The notes below the pieces were generated by a model that searched no databases, had not been told where the DNA came from, and saw only the letters and a program-made list of their open reading frames with translations. DNA of 64,000 nucleotides from JAIWNK01 sp964453115. Its GTDB lineage: Bacteria; Chloroflexota; Anaerolineae; Anaerolineales; Anaerolineaceae. The stretch's first letter is position 1. The number at the start of each line of letters is the position of its first letter. Shown piece after piece: positions 18,229-26,690 of this stretch. The DNA is taken from positions 1 to 64,000 of the forward strand of contig CAYVRT010000015.1 of assembly GCA_964453115.1 (NCBI GenBank). Direction: 5' to 3'. The position numbers were made by a program, and so were the translations under genes.

Positions 18229-18253
18229 CGGAATTCAACTCTCCGGCTAAAAT
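18225..18253 (+). promoter_or_regulatory. Sigma-70 type promoter of rplY
   Basis: TTGACG (18225-18230) and TAAAAT (18248-18253) are 17 nt apart. The start point near 18260 gives a leader of about 80 nt, which contains a small stem (ACCCC/GGGGT near 18297-18313) before the AAAGGA site. The sdhD stop codon is embedded in the -35 box. Confidence 0.85.
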
Positions 18254-18338
18254 TGAATTTCGTGGTTTTCCACAAATCTAACTATAGAGCGAAGGTAACC
18301 CCCAACGAGGGGTGAGAGGCGCTCAAAGGATAAACAAA

Positions 18339-18977
18339 ATGAGCAAGATCGTACTTCATGCCACTCCCCGCACCATCACCGGCAAACAGGTCGGCGCCCT
18401 GCGACGAGAGGGCAAACTTCCCGGCATCCTCTACGGGCATCAATTTCCTTCCACGCCAGTTCTGTTTGACTTGCGCAGCACCAGCCGCGCCCTGCAAGGA
18501 CTCACCGCCTCCAGCATCGTTACAGTTGAATTGAACGGCCAGGAACACGCCGCCCTCGTGCGCGAAAAACAGCGCGACTATATCCGCAATGTTCTCCTTC
18601 ATGTAGATTTTCAGATCGTCTCCATGACCGAGACCATTCGCGTTAAAGTCAATATCGAGCTAACCGGCACAGCACCAGCCGTTAAAGATTTCAATGGTGT
18701 GGTCGTTGCTGGTGTTGATAAAATCGAGGTTGAAGCCCTGCCCCAAGATCTCCCCGAACGCTTAACCGTAGATATTAGCAAACTCACCCGAATTGGCGAT
18801 ACCATCTATGTCCGTGATCTCTCCATCCCATCGGGTGTCGAAGTCTTCGACAGCCCTGACGAAGTGATTGTCACGATTGCCTCCGAAATGGGTGAGGAAT
18901 CCGCCGAAGAAGAAAGCACGCTGGCCGAGCCAGAAGTAATCGAACGCGGCAAGAAAGAAGAAGAGTCCATAGACTAG
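18339..18977 (+). CDS. rplY: Large ribosomal subunit protein bL25 (Ctc family)
   Basis: Binds 5S rRNA in the central protuberance. The 212-residue protein is the long Ctc form: an N-terminal L25 beta-barrel (about 1-90, with RREGKLPGILYG) plus the C-terminal TL5/Ctc domain (about 95-185) and an acidic tail. Start ATG 18339 has AAAGGA at 18325-18330, and the product then begins MSKIVLHA; the nine extra upstream codons lack a site. It is expressed from its own promoter and ended by a bidirectional terminator. Confidence 0.93.
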   Translation: MSKIVLHATPRTITGKQVGALRREGKLPGILYGHQFPSTPVLFDLRSTSRALQGLTASSIVTVELNGQEHAALVREKQRDYIRNVLLHVDFQIVSMTETIRVKVNIELTGTAPAVKDFNGVVVAGVDKIEVEALPQDLPERLTVDISKLTRIGDTIYVRDLSIPSGVEVFDSPDEVIVTIASEMGEESAEEESTLAEPEVIERGKKEEESID

Positions 18978-18992
18978 GCTCTCCCCCTCTCC

Positions 18993-19043
18993 AAAAAAGC
19001 TCCGGGGCTTCACACCATCTGGCTGAAGTCCCGGAGAATTTTT
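18993..19043. terminator. Bidirectional intrinsic terminator between rplY and the NUDIX gene
   Basis: A 13-bp stem with one G-U pair (19000-19012 with 19024-19036) is followed by TTTTT (19039-19043) on + and preceded by AAAAAA (18993-18998), which is a T-tract on -. The NUDIX stop codon lies inside the stem, so the hairpin serves both convergent units. Confidence 0.88.
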
Positions 19044-19615
19044 AAAAACTGCACTGTAATCAAAGCCGTAACTCCCCACAAAACTTGGCCTTGATAGGGC
19101 TCATAATAAATTACATCCACCATTCTGCCACGCAACTCTGTTGGCCGAATGCTGAAATTTGCTGGCGCATCCAGCCAGCGCAGCGGAACATGAAAAACTG
19201 CTGCCACCTCATTTGTAGAAACCACAAATGTATAAGGCCAGGGAATCACCCCCACATAGGGCGTTACCCAATACTGGCTGATTGTCAAAAACTCATCCAA
19301 TCGTCCCAAAACACGGACATCTTTCGCAAAAACGCCAATCTCTTCCTCTGTCTCGCGCAAAGCCGTCTGCTCCAGGTTTAAATCTACAGCCTCCTCCCCA
19401 CCGCCCGGAAACGCTACCTGCCCACGATGATCATGCAACTGATCAGAACGTCGAATATAAAGTAAATTCCACTCCCCATCTTTCTCAAACAACGGCAACA
19501 AAACCGCTGCACGGCGCGTCCCATTGCGCTCACCAACATATTCAGCGCCGCCAGACATTACCAATGCCCGACGGATTTGATCCTCTGTCAATGCGCGCAA
19601 CCAGGCGCCGCTCAA
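19010..19615 (-). CDS. NUDIX hydrolase, CoA-pyrophosphatase-like
   Basis: The 201-residue protein has a Nudix box, FPGGGEEAVD followed by TALRETEEEIG, which binds the catalytic Mg2+. The upstream RRAAVLLPLF and the HRGQVAFPGG context are typical of the CoA diphosphatase (NudL/YeaB) group, which cleaves CoA or acyl-CoA to 4'-phosphopantetheine and 3',5'-ADP. The start is TTG at 19615, whose bases overlap the stop of the upstream zinc-ribbon gene as TTGA, so translation is coupled. The C-terminus is encoded in the terminator stem. Substrate assignment is by family only. Confidence 0.85.
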   Translation of the reverse strand: MSGAWLRALTEDQIRRALVMSGGAEYVGERNGTRRAAVLLPLFEKDGEWNLLYIRRSDQLHDHRGQVAFPGGGEEAVDLNLEQTALRETEEEIGVFAKDVRVLGRLDEFLTISQYWVTPYVGVIPWPYTFVVSTNEVAAVFHVPLRWLDAPANFSIRPTELRGRMVDVIYYEPYQGQVLWGVTALITVQFLKILRDFSQMV

Positions 19616-20183
19616 TTGCCCTCAACCTCCCCACGCACCAACCGCCCACAATAGGCACAGGCCACTGTTTCCTCATCCACCCACTTCAACTCGGCAGCCA
19701 CCAAATTTCCACCACATCCAGAGCAGGTAAGCGGCAATCGAACTTCCTTCTTCTTCCTGATCGGAGGGGGGGGGACTGTGTGATAGCGGGCAACCGCTGC
19801 ACAACCCAGGCAGCCAGTTCTTCCGCCTGCACATCGGCTCCATACTGTCGAAATTCAGTCTCAGCTCGTTTTCCCATCAATTGTAGTTCAGACCAACGCC
19901 GAGCCTCAGCCAGAAAAACCAACCCGCGCAAAACCAATTCCAAAGCCCATTGCGGCTCACCCTGCAGCAGTCGTGCCTGTGCAGACCGAATAAACAATTG
20001 GGGAGCCCGCGGACGGTCGCGCACTACAGCACCCTCAGCCAGCTGCTCAAAAATTTCCGCTGCCTGTGCATACTGACCCTGTCCCAATGCATGCTGTGCA
20101 TCCGCAATCATCCGCTCCACCAAGAAATGCCCGCCCGACATCACACGCCCCGTTGACAGCAACCTTCTACGCCGAAACATCAT
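19612..20183 (-). CDS. TPR-like protein with C-terminal zinc ribbon, interrupted by a homopolymer frameshift
   Basis: Frame 0 starts at 20183 and runs past a helical, TPR-like region (ADAQHALGQGQYAQAAEIFEQL...) into a run of nine C on the coding strand (19766-19774), then stops at 19686 with a product of 165 residues whose tail looks non-native. If the run had ten (or seven) C, the frame would continue as a basic stretch and then a clear zinc ribbon, CSGC and CAYC about 20 residues apart, ending at TGA 19614-19612, exactly overlapping the NUDIX start. The ribbon is therefore real coding sequence. Sequencing error, phase variation or a fresh mutation are all possible. The start overlaps trmI by 17 bp. 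The role is unknown. Confidence 0.7.
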
Positions 20184-21069
20184 CCACCTCCTCCACTTTC
20201 ACCAACTCAACACCATTCTCAACCGTTTCCTCCGGTCTTACCACACCAGCCTCCGCCAACAATTCAGGTGACATACCTTCATCCAGCAGAACAGGACGAG
20301 CAAAAATCAAAAACCCCGTATGAGCCACCATGCGATCCGTCGGGCGAAAGCGTGTCGGCTCCGGCTTATAATAACGCAGTAAGACCTCCACAACATCAAT
20401 AAATGCAAAATGTTGCCGCCGCAAAGCCAACAGCAAACTGGTCACCTGATTGGTCGTTGGCAATAAGCTGCCAAAGTAACCACCCGGCTTCAGTGCTGCC
20501 TGCACCTGCGGAATGTAATCATAAGGGTTCGGCAAATCCAAAAACAACGCATCCACCCCCTGTTCATCAAACCCCTCGCGCACATCACGAAGCTTAAATG
20601 TCACCTGCCGATCCAGCCCCATCCGCTCCAGGTTATGCCGCGCCAGGTTTTGCATATCCGCTCGTTGTTCATAACTCACCACACGCCCACTTTGACCAAC
20701 CGCATAGGCCAGCGCCGCCGTCAAGGCTCCCGAGCCCGTCCCAGCTTCTACCACAAATTTTCCAGGGCCAATCCCCATATTCACTAAAATGAACCCGATC
20801 TCTTTCGGGTACAGAATTTGAGTATTCCGCGGCAGATCGCGCAGCAAATCGGCCAGCGAAGGCTGCAAGAGAAAAAACGGGTTTCCCAAATGGCTGGTTA
20901 CCTGAGACCCCCATGGTTTGCCAATCAAATCATCATGGCGCAAATAACCACGATGAGTATGCAGCACCAAACCGACCTCAAGGCGAAAAATAAAATGCTT
21001 ATGCCGCAACCCAACCAACTGTACCAAGTCACCTGGCTGGGCAGCTTGCAAATCAGTATTCCATTCCAA
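20167..21069 (-). CDS. trmI: tRNA (adenine-N1-)-methyltransferase, m1A58 type
   Basis: SAM-dependent methylation of A58 in the tRNA T-loop. The 300-residue protein has the family N-terminal beta domain, the LYPKE segment, the SAM-binding motif VVEAGTGSGALTAALA, EQRADM for the adenosine ribose, and the LDLPNPYDYI catalytic motif. It starts at TTG 21069 with AAAGGAG upstream; the nearby ATG is out of frame. A tail of about 40 acidic residues extends beyond the usual length. It is co-directional with other tRNA-modification genes in this block (mnmA, cysteine desulfurase). Confidence 0.92.
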   Translation of the reverse strand: MEWNTDLQAAQPGDLVQLVGLRHKHFIFRLEVGLVLHTHRGYLRHDDLIGKPWGSQVTSHLGNPFFLLQPSLADLLRDLPRNTQILYPKEIGFILVNMGIGPGKFVVEAGTGSGALTAALAYAVGQSGRVVSYEQRADMQNLARHNLERMGLDRQVTFKLRDVREGFDEQGVDALFLDLPNPYDYIPQVQAALKPGGYFGSLLPTTNQVTSLLLALRRQHFAFIDVVEVLLRYYKPEPTRFRPTDRMVAHTGFLIFARPVLLDEGMSPELLAEAGVVRPEETVENGVELVKVEEVDDVSA

Positions 21070-21089
21070 TCAACACACTCCTTTAAGGT

Positions 21090-22994
21090 TTAAACCGGGC
21101 TTAATTGCTCTTTGAAAAACTCTGTAATCGCATTGTAACAACGCACCCGATTTTCATACTTCAATACATCGTGTCCTTCGTTTTCAAACACCAAATACTC
21201 TACCTGCTTGCCTCGCTTGCGCAAATATTGCACCAAATCGTGCGACTCACGCTCCACAACCCGCGGGTCGTTCTTACCTTGAATAACCAGCATGGGACAA
21301 GCTAAATGATCCATATAACTACTGGGCGAGCGCTCCATTAAGAATGCCCGATCCTCCACTGGATCACCCAAAGCAATCCGGAAATAGGGCTTCCATGTCT
21401 CTGGAATTCTCTCCGAAAACGAGAGCAAGTCAAATGGCCCAAACATATCCACTGCTGCCTTCCAAAGTTCAGGGTGACGGCTGGCAAGTGTCAGCGTCAT
21501 GTAGCCACCGTACGAACGCCCCACCACCCCCGCCCGCTTCACATCCAGGCGCTCATCCTTTGCCAAATGCTGCAACGCGAACACATGATCCAGCCGATCC
21601 TGCCCACCCCAATCACGATCCACCTGTTTCGTATAATTCAGCCCATACCCCGTGCTGCCACGTGCATTAGGCACAAAAACTGCCATCCCATTCAGAGTCA
21701 AAAACTGAATCAACGGCATCGAAAACCAGGCAAAATCTGGGCGTTCCTGGCTTTGCGGGCCACCATGCACATAATAAACCAACGGACGCGGACCTTCAAA
21801 ACCCAATTCTGTAGCCGGCAAATACAATCGCGCCGAAACCCGTGTTCCATCATGCGAAACAAACGAAGCATCCTCACCCCGCGCCAAAAGATGCTCATCT
21901 ATCCCCAACACCCGTTCGTGCGTTTGTCGCTGCAAGCGCCCACTGCGCGCGTCCAGTAAATACATTTGCGTTGGCGAAACCGCCGTCGAGAACGAAAAAG
22001 CAAACCGATCCTTACGCGGCTCATATCGTATCGCTTCCAAAACGCCATCTGAAACTGGCGCATGCCCCACCAGCACATGTTTCACCACCAGGGCATACTC
22101 CTGTGCCACAAAAACTGCCTCATAGGCCCATGAACAACCATCAATGTTATACATCAACAAATACCGATCACCGCTCAAGTGACCAATCCCAACCATTTCA
22201 CCAACCCCACGATGCTGCAATCCCCGAATCGTCACGGGCGTCAACTTCTGTGAAACAGCCAGGTCAAGATATGCAACCCCATAAGTATCCTCATATAAGA
22301 CAGTCGTCAACAATAACCCACGTTCCTCATTTGCAAAGCACACACTCCCAATACCACTCAAAGGCATCGTTTGATCCGGCTTTCGCTCCTCCAAAGGCAC
22401 TCCATACAACACTTCGGGCGCCTTTTTCCCCTCATGCCATAACATCAGCACCACATCACCCGTTGTATACCCCTCAACCAAAGCTACCCGCCGATGATCC
22501 TTCGAATACGCCGCCGGATATTGCCCCCAGGTACTCTGAGCAATCAAAGTTACCTTGCCTGTTCGCACATTACAACGATAGGTGGCTGAAGTTGGTTCCA
22601 TACGAGATTCAGCTACCAAATACACAATTCCCTTATCAACATCACATTCCATCAAATGACAGCGCGTCCCGTTAAAGAAATCTTTAAACGCCATCTCCGG
22701 AAAGCCACCATCCAACGGGATCAGCATGGGCAAATAATTTTCATCTCCATCTTGATCCACCATTAACAAAATTTTTCCTAATTTGTTAAACACGCAGAAA
22801 GGCATCCCACCAATCAAATGTGGGTTTTGCAATGCAATATTAGGCGGCAACAATGGCTGAGGAATGCCTCCCCCCGCCCGCATTCGATACAAACTAATAT
22901 GTCCGCTCAAGTTTGAGAGAAAGAACAATGATTCCCCAACCGACTGCAACGATAGGAACATTCGCGCCGACAAAAACGATTCAATTCGAAACAT
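21090..22994 (-). CDS. Prolyl-oligopeptidase family (S9) serine peptidase
   Basis: The 634-residue protein has an N-terminal beta-propeller-like half (about 1-370) and a C-terminal alpha/beta hydrolase. The catalytic triad is visible: Ser in GRSYGGYM, Asp in QGKNDPRV and His in NEGHDVL; the oxyanion segment VHGGPQSQ is also present. There is no signal peptide, so it should be cytosolic. It resembles acylaminoacyl-peptidase/dipeptidyl-peptidase IV relatives (S9C) that degrade short peptides. ATG 22994 follows GAGGTGG; an upstream TTG frame would overlap the preceding gene and lacks a site. Confidence 0.88.
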   Translation of the reverse strand: MFRIESFLSARMFLSLQSVGESLFFLSNLSGHISLYRMRAGGGIPQPLLPPNIALQNPHLIGGMPFCVFNKLGKILLMVDQDGDENYLPMLIPLDGGFPEMAFKDFFNGTRCHLMECDVDKGIVYLVAESRMEPTSATYRCNVRTGKVTLIAQSTWGQYPAAYSKDHRRVALVEGYTTGDVVLMLWHEGKKAPEVLYGVPLEERKPDQTMPLSGIGSVCFANEERGLLLTTVLYEDTYGVAYLDLAVSQKLTPVTIRGLQHRGVGEMVGIGHLSGDRYLLMYNIDGCSWAYEAVFVAQEYALVVKHVLVGHAPVSDGVLEAIRYEPRKDRFAFSFSTAVSPTQMYLLDARSGRLQRQTHERVLGIDEHLLARGEDASFVSHDGTRVSARLYLPATELGFEGPRPLVYYVHGGPQSQERPDFAWFSMPLIQFLTLNGMAVFVPNARGSTGYGLNYTKQVDRDWGGQDRLDHVFALQHLAKDERLDVKRAGVVGRSYGGYMTLTLASRHPELWKAAVDMFGPFDLLSFSERIPETWKPYFRIALGDPVEDRAFLMERSPSSYMDHLACPMLVIQGKNDPRVVERESHDLVQYLRKRGKQVEYLVFENEGHDVLKYENRVRCYNAITEFFKEQLSPV

Positions 22995-23004
22995 TGCTAC
23001 CACC

Positions 23005-23274
23005 TCATTTCTTTTCAACCTGAACCAGGCTCAACCAATGCCCAAGAAACACAATTGCAGCCCCGCCCAGCACACCCATGCCAATATTAAGAGGCCCATA
23101 GGCAGCAAACGTCCATCCCAACACACCACCCAGAAAATGCCCAACCCAAAAACCCAAACACCCCAGCACCACATATAGTAACAAACGCCAGGGCTTCCCC
23201 CCACGCCATAAATGATAGAGAGCCCCCAACAAAGCCCCTATCACCATCCCCAACACCACTGCTGGCAACGTCAA
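23005..23274 (-). CDS. Small hydrophobic membrane protein of unknown function
   Basis: The 89-residue protein starts at TTG 23274, seven bases after a perfect GGAGG, just inside the end of mnmA; the longer open frame upstream is antisense-like noise within mnmA. It has three hydrophobic stretches (about 3-20, 29-52 and 58-80) rich in Gly, broken by WRGGKPWR, with a short basic C-terminus. I do not recognise the family. Its position in the mnmA operon suggests co-transcription but not function. Confidence 0.65.
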   Translation of the reverse strand: MTLPAVVLGMVIGALLGALYHLWRGGKPWRLLLYVVLGCLGFWVGHFLGGVLGWTFAAYGPLNIGMGVLGGAAIVFLGHWLSLVQVEKK

Positions 23275-23275
23275 A

Positions 23276-24361
23276 TTACACCTCCTTCTCCCATGCAATT
23301 GGTCCTCGGCCCAAAACCATATCACCATCATAGAATACCGCAAATTGACCCGGGGTGCAATCACGCACCGGAAATTGCAAAACCACATGCACCCATTCGG
23401 CATCAAGCACAATCACCTGTGCCTTGACAAAACTTGCCTTGTAGCGAATTTTGACCTGTGCCTCAAACTCCACTCCGGGCGCTTTTCCGCTCACCCAACT
23501 CATTGGTCCCGCCCAAAATTCCGTCCGGCCCAATTCTTCAGCAAAACCGACTCGTAAAACCCCCGCGTCAAGGTCTTTTTCCAACACATATAGCGGGCGT
23601 TCTGCCGCAACACGCAGCCCCTTGCGCTGCCCAATCGTGTAAAACGCGACTCCCTCATGCTGTCCCAACACTTCCCCATGCCGGTTAACAATCGGCCCTG
23701 GCTTTGTCATTTCCGGCACCTGTTGCTGCAAAAATTTCCTCTCGTCCGCCCCATCCACAAAACACAAATCCTGGCTATCCGGCTTACTCGCCACCTCCAA
23801 ACCCAAAGCAAGCGCCTTCTCACGCACCTGCGTCTTCAGCCATTCTCCAAGCGGCCAAATCGTATGTGCCAATTGTTCCTGTACCAAACCGCTCAGCACA
23901 TATGACTGATCCTTTTTTTCATCCACTGCCCGTAGCAAGCGATAAATGCCATCTGGCCCGCGCTGCACACGCGCGTAATGTCCTGTCACAAGTGCACTCG
24001 CCCCCAATGCCCCAATTTGCCGCAACAAATATCCCCAACGCACAGTAGAATTGCAAATCAAGCACGGGTTCGGCGTTCTTCCCCGACGATGTTCCCGCAA
24101 GAAATACCCCACCACCTCTCGATAAAACAAATCCTGTGCGTCCAGCACATAAAAAGGAATTTTGAGTTGCCCCGCAATTCGCCGCGCTTGTGCCACCGAT
24201 TCCGGCGTACAGCAACGATTGCCATCCTCACAGGCCTGGCTCCACAAGCGCAACATCACCCCCACGACAGGATACCCCTGCTCGACCATTAATGCCGCAG
24301 CTACCGAGCTATCTACCCCACCGCTCATCGCCACCGCCACTTTTGGCAAATTCTGGTTCAC
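23276..24361 (-). CDS. mnmA: tRNA-uridine 2-sulfurtransferase
   Basis: Thiolates U34 of Glu, Gln and Lys tRNAs to s2U using persulfide sulfur. The 361-residue protein has the PP-loop AMSGGVDSSVAAALM, the nucleophilic cysteine in TPNPCLICN and the partner cysteine in SQDLCFV, followed by the beta-barrel domain. GTG 24361 has GAGGAG upstream and starts just after the cysteine desulfurase gene ends; a TTG 12 codons earlier would overlap it. The neighbouring desulfurase is the obvious sulfur donor. Confidence 0.94.
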   Translation of the reverse strand: MNQNLPKVAVAMSGGVDSSVAAALMVEQGYPVVGVMLRLWSQACEDGNRCCTPESVAQARRIAGQLKIPFYVLDAQDLFYREVVGYFLREHRRGRTPNPCLICNSTVRWGYLLRQIGALGASALVTGHYARVQRGPDGIYRLLRAVDEKKDQSYVLSGLVQEQLAHTIWPLGEWLKTQVREKALALGLEVASKPDSQDLCFVDGADERKFLQQQVPEMTKPGPIVNRHGEVLGQHEGVAFYTIGQRKGLRVAAERPLYVLEKDLDAGVLRVGFAEELGRTEFWAGPMSWVSGKAPGVEFEAQVKIRYKASFVKAQVIVLDAEWVHVVLQFPVRDCTPGQFAVFYDGDMVLGRGPIAWEKEV

Positions 24362-24371
24362 TGACGGCTCC

Positions 24372-25523
24372 TCAATTACCAACCACGGCTTGTTCAACCC
24401 GTTGGGGCAAAACGTTCAGCAGTGCGTCCACTTCCTCTTCAGTTGTCTCACGTCCCAACGTTACCCGCAACGAACCCAGCGCCCAGTGTGGTGTAAGCCC
24501 CATCGCAAGAAGCACCTCAGAAGGTTGCGGATTTCCGACCTTACATGCCGAGCCTGAAGAACAAGCAAACCCAGATTGATCCAAAAGTGCCACAAGAAGA
24601 TTTCCATCCACACCATCAAAGACAAAACTGGCATGATTCGGTAACCGATTCTGGGCATCTCCCGTCAGGCGCGCCCGTCCAATGCCAGCCAACACCCCTG
24701 CAATCAAACGATCGCGCAGCATAACTAGGCGACGATTGCGCTCTTCCAACCCTTCATACGTCAAGCGCAGCGCCTCTACCATTCCAGCAATGCCCATCAC
24801 GTTCTCTGTCCCGGCACGAAGCCCTCGCTCCTGCTTACCACCCGTTTGGATTGCCGCAATCGGTGTTCCCTGGCGCACATACAACGCACCCACACCGCGC
24901 GGCCCATAAAATTTGTGCGCCCCCATTGAAAGCAAATCCACGCCATCCTGCGCTACATTCAGACGCATATGCGCCGCCGCCTGCACCGCATCACTATGAA
25001 AAGGAACGCCTGCCCGACGGCACACCTGTCCAATTTCAGCCACAGGGTTAATGGTGCCAACCTCATTGCTGGCATAAATCACCGAGACCAATGCCGTTTC
25101 CGGGCGCAAAGCACTTTCCACCACCCGCGGCAAGACTCGTCCGTCGTCATCTACCGGCAGCAACTCAAGTACAAAGCCCTGCTCAGCAGCCAGGGCCCGT
25201 GCCGTCTGCATCACGGCTGGATGTTCCACCGCGCTGACCAGAAGATGCGTTTTGCCCCGCTGGCGTTGCGCCAGGGCCACACCCCGCACAGCCAGGTTGT
25301 CGCTCTCGCTCCCACCACTGGTAAAAACAACCTCCTGCGCCATTGCCCCCAGCCACTGCGCCACCATGGAGCGCCTGTTCTCCAGCACCGACTCAGCCAT
25401 CTGACCATAAAAATGGATTGAGGAAGGATTACCGAAAGAGTTATCCAGGCAATCATGCATTGCATCCAATGCACATGGATGCAGAGGCGCCGTTGCAGCA
25501 TAGTCAAAATAAATCGCTGTCAT
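24372..25523 (-). CDS. Cysteine desulfurase (IscS/NifS family)
   Basis: PLP enzyme that takes sulfur from cysteine as an enzyme persulfide. The 383-residue protein starts IYFDYAATAPLHP, has the PLP lysine in SMGAHKFYGPRG, the His in AVEHPAV, and the mobile-loop cysteine in ACSSGSAC. The short loop fits IscS-like group I proteins. Its position immediately upstream of mnmA suggests it supplies sulfur for s2U34. It begins inside the stop of the upstream lipocalin-like gene (ATGA). Confidence 0.92.
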   Translation of the reverse strand: MTAIYFDYAATAPLHPCALDAMHDCLDNSFGNPSSIHFYGQMAESVLENRRSMVAQWLGAMAQEVVFTSGGSESDNLAVRGVALAQRQRGKTHLLVSAVEHPAVMQTARALAAEQGFVLELLPVDDDGRVLPRVVESALRPETALVSVIYASNEVGTINPVAEIGQVCRRAGVPFHSDAVQAAAHMRLNVAQDGVDLLSMGAHKFYGPRGVGALYVRQGTPIAAIQTGGKQERGLRAGTENVMGIAGMVEALRLTYEGLEERNRRLVMLRDRLIAGVLAGIGRARLTGDAQNRLPNHASFVFDGVDGNLLVALLDQSGFACSSGSACKVGNPQPSEVLLAMGLTPHWALGSLRVTLGRETTEEEVDALLNVLPQRVEQAVVGN

Positions 25524-26536
25524 TTATCGGCACCGCGGGCTATTCCCGCTCCAACGCTCCAATCTCCCACAATCTCAAAAGACGCTCGATTCTTAGAGAT
25601 GAGCGTCAGAGCTGGTTTGCCCTTCTGTTCAATCACCACCTCGCATCGCGCAATCGCAGTACAAAAACAAAGTTTGCTATTGCCCGCCGGTTCCATAACT
25701 TTCAAAATTGTACAGGCATTCGGAACGGTCTCAAAAAAGCCCTTAACACTCAATTCACGGCCTGCCGAGGAAAAACCCCACCGCAATCCCTTCAAACTAC
25801 TCCTTGCCATCAAAGCCTGTCCATTGCTATTCAAAGACAAATCCTGCATTCCCAACCGCAAAACCATCATCGTTGCGGCAGGCATCCACAATGGCCCAGC
25901 TTTACTCTGCATCATGGCACATTCCAATGTTGCCTGAGCGATCGAATCAAACCCAACCACCTGCCCCCACAACAAACGATCTGGATATTCACGCCCCCAA
26001 TGATGCCCAATGCAGCCATTCCAGCCCTCAATCAATACAGGTTCCCCATCCACCTGCAACAGCCCATCAAAAATTGCCCCTGGACTGGGCGTAATCATTT
26101 TAATCTTACCTCCACCGCTGTTATAAGCCCCTTCAGGCATCAAAAGCAACGGAGCATTTGGCGCCCGATATTTCAACGCCCAAATCATCATATGCCCATC
26201 ACTGTTTGCCGCCCCCCCCAATTTACTCGTCGTCAAAGTCGAAGCACCAATCCGAACCCGCATTTCAGTTGGCGAAAAACCACACTGCTCATCAGGCAGG
26301 GCCTCTTTGACCCGCACCACCCGGTTGTTCTCGCCATCGAAGTAAGAAACCGACAGCTCCCCTACCGTATGTTCCGAATGTCCCTTTGGACAAAACACCG
26401 TATAACGAATCCAAAACGCCAATGGTCGCTCTGGATGGTTGGCCTGAGCAAAATATACCTCATAATGCCCGGCTGTTGTCCCAGGATCAAATTGCAAACG
26501 GCTCGCCACACTTCGATCGCCAAAACTATTGGCCAT
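25520..26536 (-). CDS. Uncharacterised protein, lipocalin-like/CrtC-AttH-type fold suspected
   Basis: The 338-residue protein has no signal peptide or membrane helix. It is rich in beta-strand patterns and aromatic residues, with motifs such as HYEVYFAQANHP, FWIRYT, LIEGWNGCIGHHWG and LWGQVVGF. The H-W-G-near-centre pattern recalls hydroxyneurosporene synthase, AttH and tocopherol-cyclase-like proteins with two lipocalin-like halves, but I assign this only tentatively. AGGAG precedes ATG 26536. It overlaps the cysteine desulfurase gene by 4 bp, an unexpected translational coupling. Confidence 0.55.
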   Translation of the reverse strand: MANSFGDRSVASRLQFDPGTTAGHYEVYFAQANHPERPLAFWIRYTVFCPKGHSEHTVGELSVSYFDGENNRVVRVKEALPDEQCGFSPTEMRVRIGASTLTTSKLGGAANSDGHMMIWALKYRAPNAPLLLMPEGAYNSGGGKIKMITPSPGAIFDGLLQVDGEPVLIEGWNGCIGHHWGREYPDRLLWGQVVGFDSIAQATLECAMMQSKAGPLWMPAATMMVLRLGMQDLSLNSNGQALMARSSLKGLRWGFSSAGRELSVKGFFETVPNACTILKVMEPAGNSKLCFCTAIARCEVVIEQKGKPALTLISKNRASFEIVGDWSVGAGIARGADK

Positions 26537-26645
26537 ACACTATCTCCTGTAAAGTCTTACTTAATCATACCACACTCCACCAATCTTTTAAGAAAATACA
26601 TTCGACCTGCAACCCTCAGCGCCCATCTCTTTCCCTTTCATATCG

Positions 26646-26654
26646 TGGTAAAAT
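26646..26654 (+). promoter_or_regulatory. Extended -10 promoter of the lipoprotein-ACP-ligase operon
   Basis: TGGTAAAAT (26646-26654) fits an extended -10 element, 37 bp before ATG 26691. No good -35 box is visible. Confidence 0.5.
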
Positions 26655-26690
26655 GTAGGGCGCATTTTCTTACAAACACAAAGGTACTGG

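Noticed and set aside
23275..23412. 46-codon upstream part of the small membrane protein frame
   Set aside because: It lies within mnmA out of frame; a perfect GGAGG sits just before TTG 23274.
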